The notes beneath the pieces are model-generated. The model did no database searches. It worked only from the letters and a program-made list of their open reading frames with translations, and was not told where the DNA came from. From UBA1801 sp035353395 (GTDB taxonomy: Bacteria; Acidobacteriota; Holophagae; Holophagales; Holophagaceae): 50,958 nt of DNA. Position 1 is the stretch's first letter. Every line of letters starts with the position of its first letter. Made by a program: the position numbers and the translations under genes. The stretch is from positions 1 to 50,958 of the forward strand of contig DAOPZL010000016.1 in the NCBI GenBank assembly GCA_035353395.1. Reading direction: 5' to 3'. Shown piece after piece: positions 48,851-50,958 of this stretch.

Positions 48851-50958
48851 GTGGCCGTAGGCGTTGACGAGCTCGAAGCCGCCGCCGGCCGCCGGGCGGT
48901 ACTCGGCCCAGCAGGTCATCCGGCCCACGAGCAGGTGCCCGGTGAACGTGCCGGTGGCCGGGTCGAGGAGCTTCCGCCCGCTGCGCTCGCAGTGCGCCAC
49001 CACCTGGGCGATGTCGGCCTCCAGGATCAGGGCGTCGTTCAGCTTCCGCCTGAGTTCCGGGTCGATCCTCAGGTCCATGGGTGTCTCCTCCGATCCTCCG
49101 GATTCTTGCCAGAACGTCTCCAGCAGGCCGCGCTTCAGGGCGATCCGGTTGCGCCTCCGCTCCGTGACGGTGGGGGGGACGCGGTCCGCCCCGTCCAGGT
49201 CCAGCAGGAGGTCCAGGATGTGCCGCGCGGGCTTCCCGGCGGCGGCGAAGAGGTCGCGGCAGTTGCTGCAGTAGGTCACGTAGGGCAGGGCGCCCTCGGC
49301 GATGCGCGCCTGCACGACCTGGCGGGCGTAGGGGGGATGAGCCACGGACACCTGGCCGCCGTAGCTGCAGCACTGGGCGAGCCGGCCCTCCATGGGCAGC
49401 GGCTCCAGGACGAGTCCGGCCCGCCCGGCAAGCTCGCGGACGGCCGCCTGCAGGCCCGGCTCCCCGCGGCTGGCGCAGGGGTCGAACACCGAGGCGGCGC
49501 CGCCGGGGCTGCGGGAGGGAGCGAGCCCCTGGTCGCGCATCAGCTCGTAGAGGAAGACGCCCGGGATGTCGGGGAGATGGCGCCCGAAGACCTGCCTGCA
49601 GGTGGGGCAGGCGAAGACGGCCGTGGGCTTCCCGAAGGCGAGCCAGTCCTGCCGGATCCGCGCCGTGACCTCGTCGCGCAGGGTCTCGTCCCCGGCCCAC
49701 TCCGCCGGGGCGCCGCAGCACCCCAGGGCGAGGGCCGTGTCGGGCCAGTGGTCGAGCAGGAAGCGGTAGCTGCCGGTCACGCAGCGGGGATCGGACGCCC
49801 CGAGCTGGCAGCCCGGGAAGAAGAGGTAGCGGCTCCGGTCGTGGCCTGGGGGCAGCCGGGAGAGTCCCCCCTCCGTGTTCGCGGAGGCCATGTCCCGCAG
49901 GAAGAAGTCGTGCCAGGCCCAGGGCATGGCGTCCCGCCGGTGCATGGCCCGGTGGCCCTGCAGGAAGATGTCCCCCGTGTCGATGCCCTGGGGGCAGACC
50001 TCCCTGCAGAGGCCGCACTGGTTGCAGGTGGAGATGAGCCGCGTGGCCAGGGTGCCGTTCCCGTCCAGGGTGCCGGGGTTCACGCTGAGGTGGACCTCCT
50101 CCGCGATCCGCTTCGGGAACTTCCGGAAGTAGCGCATCAGGTCGCAGGTCCGGATGCAGGCGTCGCAGGCGCATCGCAGGCACCGCGCCGCCTCCTGGAC
50201 GGCCTCGGCCTCAGTGTAGGCCTGTCCATCGGCCGGGAGCACGGCGGCCACCGAGGGGAAGCGGGAAGGGTCCAGCTCCAGCCGGGTCGTGACCCGGCCG
50301 GCCGGATGGTTCATGCCGCCGACCTTGAGGAAGCGCTCCAGGGCGTGGCTGGCCTTGAGCCCGTCGAAGAGGGCGCCCATGGTGTCCCGGCCGGCCAGGG
50401 AGCCGCCGAGGAAGCAGCCGGGGCGCGTGCTGGCGAAGGCGCCGCCGGGATCGGGGACCAGCCCGAAGTCCGGCCCCCCGGCGCCCGTGGCCACGTAGAC
50501 GGCGTCGAAGGACAGCTCGTCGAGGCCGCGGACCTCGGTGTCCAGCCTCAGGTCCCAGGTCTCGTGCATGAACTGCCGCTCGAGCTCCGGGAGGAAGGCC
50601 TCCGGGGGCAGCAGGCCGTGGAGATGGCCGCCGATCCGGCCGGATTTCTCGAAGACGGCGACCTCGTAGCCCCGGGTAGTCATGCGCAGGGCGCAGGCCA
50701 GGCCGCTGATGCCCGCGCCGACGACGGCCACCTTCCGGTGCTTCGGCGGCACGTTGTAGCTCGTGGGGTCGAGGTTCCTCGCGTGGGCGATGGCGGCCCG
50801 CTCCAGGAGGCGCAGGGAGATGGCGCCGCCGCAGGCCTCCCGGAGGCAGGCGCCCCTGCAGGGCTCCGGGCACAGGGCCGCCACGATGCCGGGGAAGCCG
50901 ACGGCGTCGAGGTAGAGCTTGTAGGCCGCCTGGAAGGCGCCCCGCTGGATCTTCCCGA
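48827..50958 (-). CDS. FAD/iron-sulfur/CCG-domain oxidoreductase (dicluster-binding type), N terminus outside
   Basis: About 710 residues are visible; the gene runs past the window edge. In order: cysteine-rich start (ALCPEPCRGACLREACGG, as in GltD-type proteins); FAD fold VAVVGAGISGLACAL; two clusters, CLRCACDACIRTC and CNQCGLCREVC; two complete CCG domains (C...CC...CxxC, with GCCGAP/CPTC and QCCSYGG/CSNC) as in HdrB/HdrD, which may hold non-cubane 4Fe-4S clusters; and a C-terminal domain of about 110 residues with a DUF-like ALILEADIAQVVAHCE. It would pass electrons from a flavin to a disulfide-like or radical SAM partner. It is the first visible gene of the six-gene operon. Confidence 0.85.
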   Translation of the reverse strand, partial: GKIQRGAFQAAYKLYLDAVGFPGIVAALCPEPCRGACLREACGGAISLRLLERAAIAHARNLDPTSYNVPPKHRKVAVVGAGISGLACALRMTTRGYEVAVFEKSGRIGGHLHGLLPPEAFLPELERQFMHETWDLRLDTEVRGLDELSFDAVYVATGAGGPDFGLVPDPGGAFASTRPGCFLGGSLAGRDTMGALFDGLKASHALERFLKVGGMNHPAGRVTTRLELDPSRFPSVAAVLPADGQAYTEAEAVQEAARCLRCACDACIRTCDLMRYFRKFPKRIAEEVHLSVNPGTLDGNGTLATRLISTCNQCGLCREVCPQGIDTGDIFLQGHRAMHRRDAMPWAWHDFFLRDMASANTEGGLSRLPPGHDRSRYLFFPGCQLGASDPRCVTGSYRFLLDHWPDTALALGCCGAPAEWAGDETLRDEVTARIRQDWLAFGKPTAVFACPTCRQVFGRHLPDIPGVFLYELMRDQGLAPSRSPGGAASVFDPCASRGEPGLQAAVRELAGRAGLVLEPLPMEGRLAQCCSYGGQVSVAHPPYARQVVQARIAEGALPYVTYCSNCRDLFAAAGKPARHILDLLLDLDGADRVPPTVTERRRNRIALKRGLLETFWQESGGSEETPMDLRIDPELRRKLNDALILEADIAQVVAHCERSGRKLLDPATGTFTGHLLVGRMTCWAEYRPAAGGGFELVNAYGHRMSLEEG

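Overview
The window is GC-rich chromosomal DNA from a bacterium that makes menaquinone and carries a tungsten or molybdenum enzyme system. Gene content and protein style suggest an acidobacterium of the Holophaga/Geothrix type. This is inferred from memory of such genomes, not from a search. The sequence looks like a draft assembly with three runs of 100 N. Two of them (19952-20051 and 48696-48795) are flanked by identical 55-base ends, so they are unmerged contig overlaps and no sequence is lost. The third (5310-5409) hides real sequence: the end of jag and about the first 100 codons of mnmE.

Layout. 1-2780: end of menA, a SapC-family gene, a cystathionine-lyase-like PLP protein lacking its catalytic lysine, and a small membrane protein. 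2773-16148: the replication-origin neighbourhood. rpmH-rnpA-yidC-jag-mnmE-gatB run leftwards, and dnaA-dnaN-gyrB-gyrA run rightwards. recF is absent between dnaN and gyrB. Three parS-like palindromes lie in or near this region, and the dnaA-dnaN spacer is the best oriC candidate. 16204-30196: mostly housekeeping and orphan genes: a thioesterase, a PAP2-like lipid enzyme, AMMECR1, a deoxyhypusine-synthase-like protein, an M42 peptidase, a metallo-hydrolase, glyA, purB, an aspartate-semialdehyde-dehydrogenase-like protein, a methyltransferase, a polyferredoxin, an AspT-type transporter, an RMD1-family protein and a SPOUT RNA methylase.

30204-32920 is a leftward signalling operon: a RelA/SpoT-like protein, a STAS anti-anti-sigma protein and a response regulator with a PP2C phosphatase domain. 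32991-34770 holds atpZ-atpI-atpB-atpE, the membrane part of ATP synthase, without the F1 genes.

34841-50958 is a continuous block for a tungsten or molybdenum cofactor and its redox chemistry. It begins with a polyferredoxin, an aldehyde-ferredoxin-oxidoreductase-family enzyme and a MoaD/ThiS-like sulfur carrier in one operon. Divergently come moeA, moaA and a molbindin. Next is a tungstate-type ABC transporter with two tandem but different binding proteins. Last is a tightly overlapping operon of an FAD/iron-sulfur/CCG oxidoreductase, a zinc-ribbon-like small protein, a radical SAM protein, a methyltransferase, an AMP-forming CoA ligase and an XdhC protein. The set resembles an uncharacterised group I recall from sulfate reducers (DVU_1553-1557 and the radical SAM protein called TrsS). 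Its substrate is unknown, and it is the strongest candidate for an undescribed system here. No tRNA, rRNA, IS element, prophage or CRISPR array was seen.
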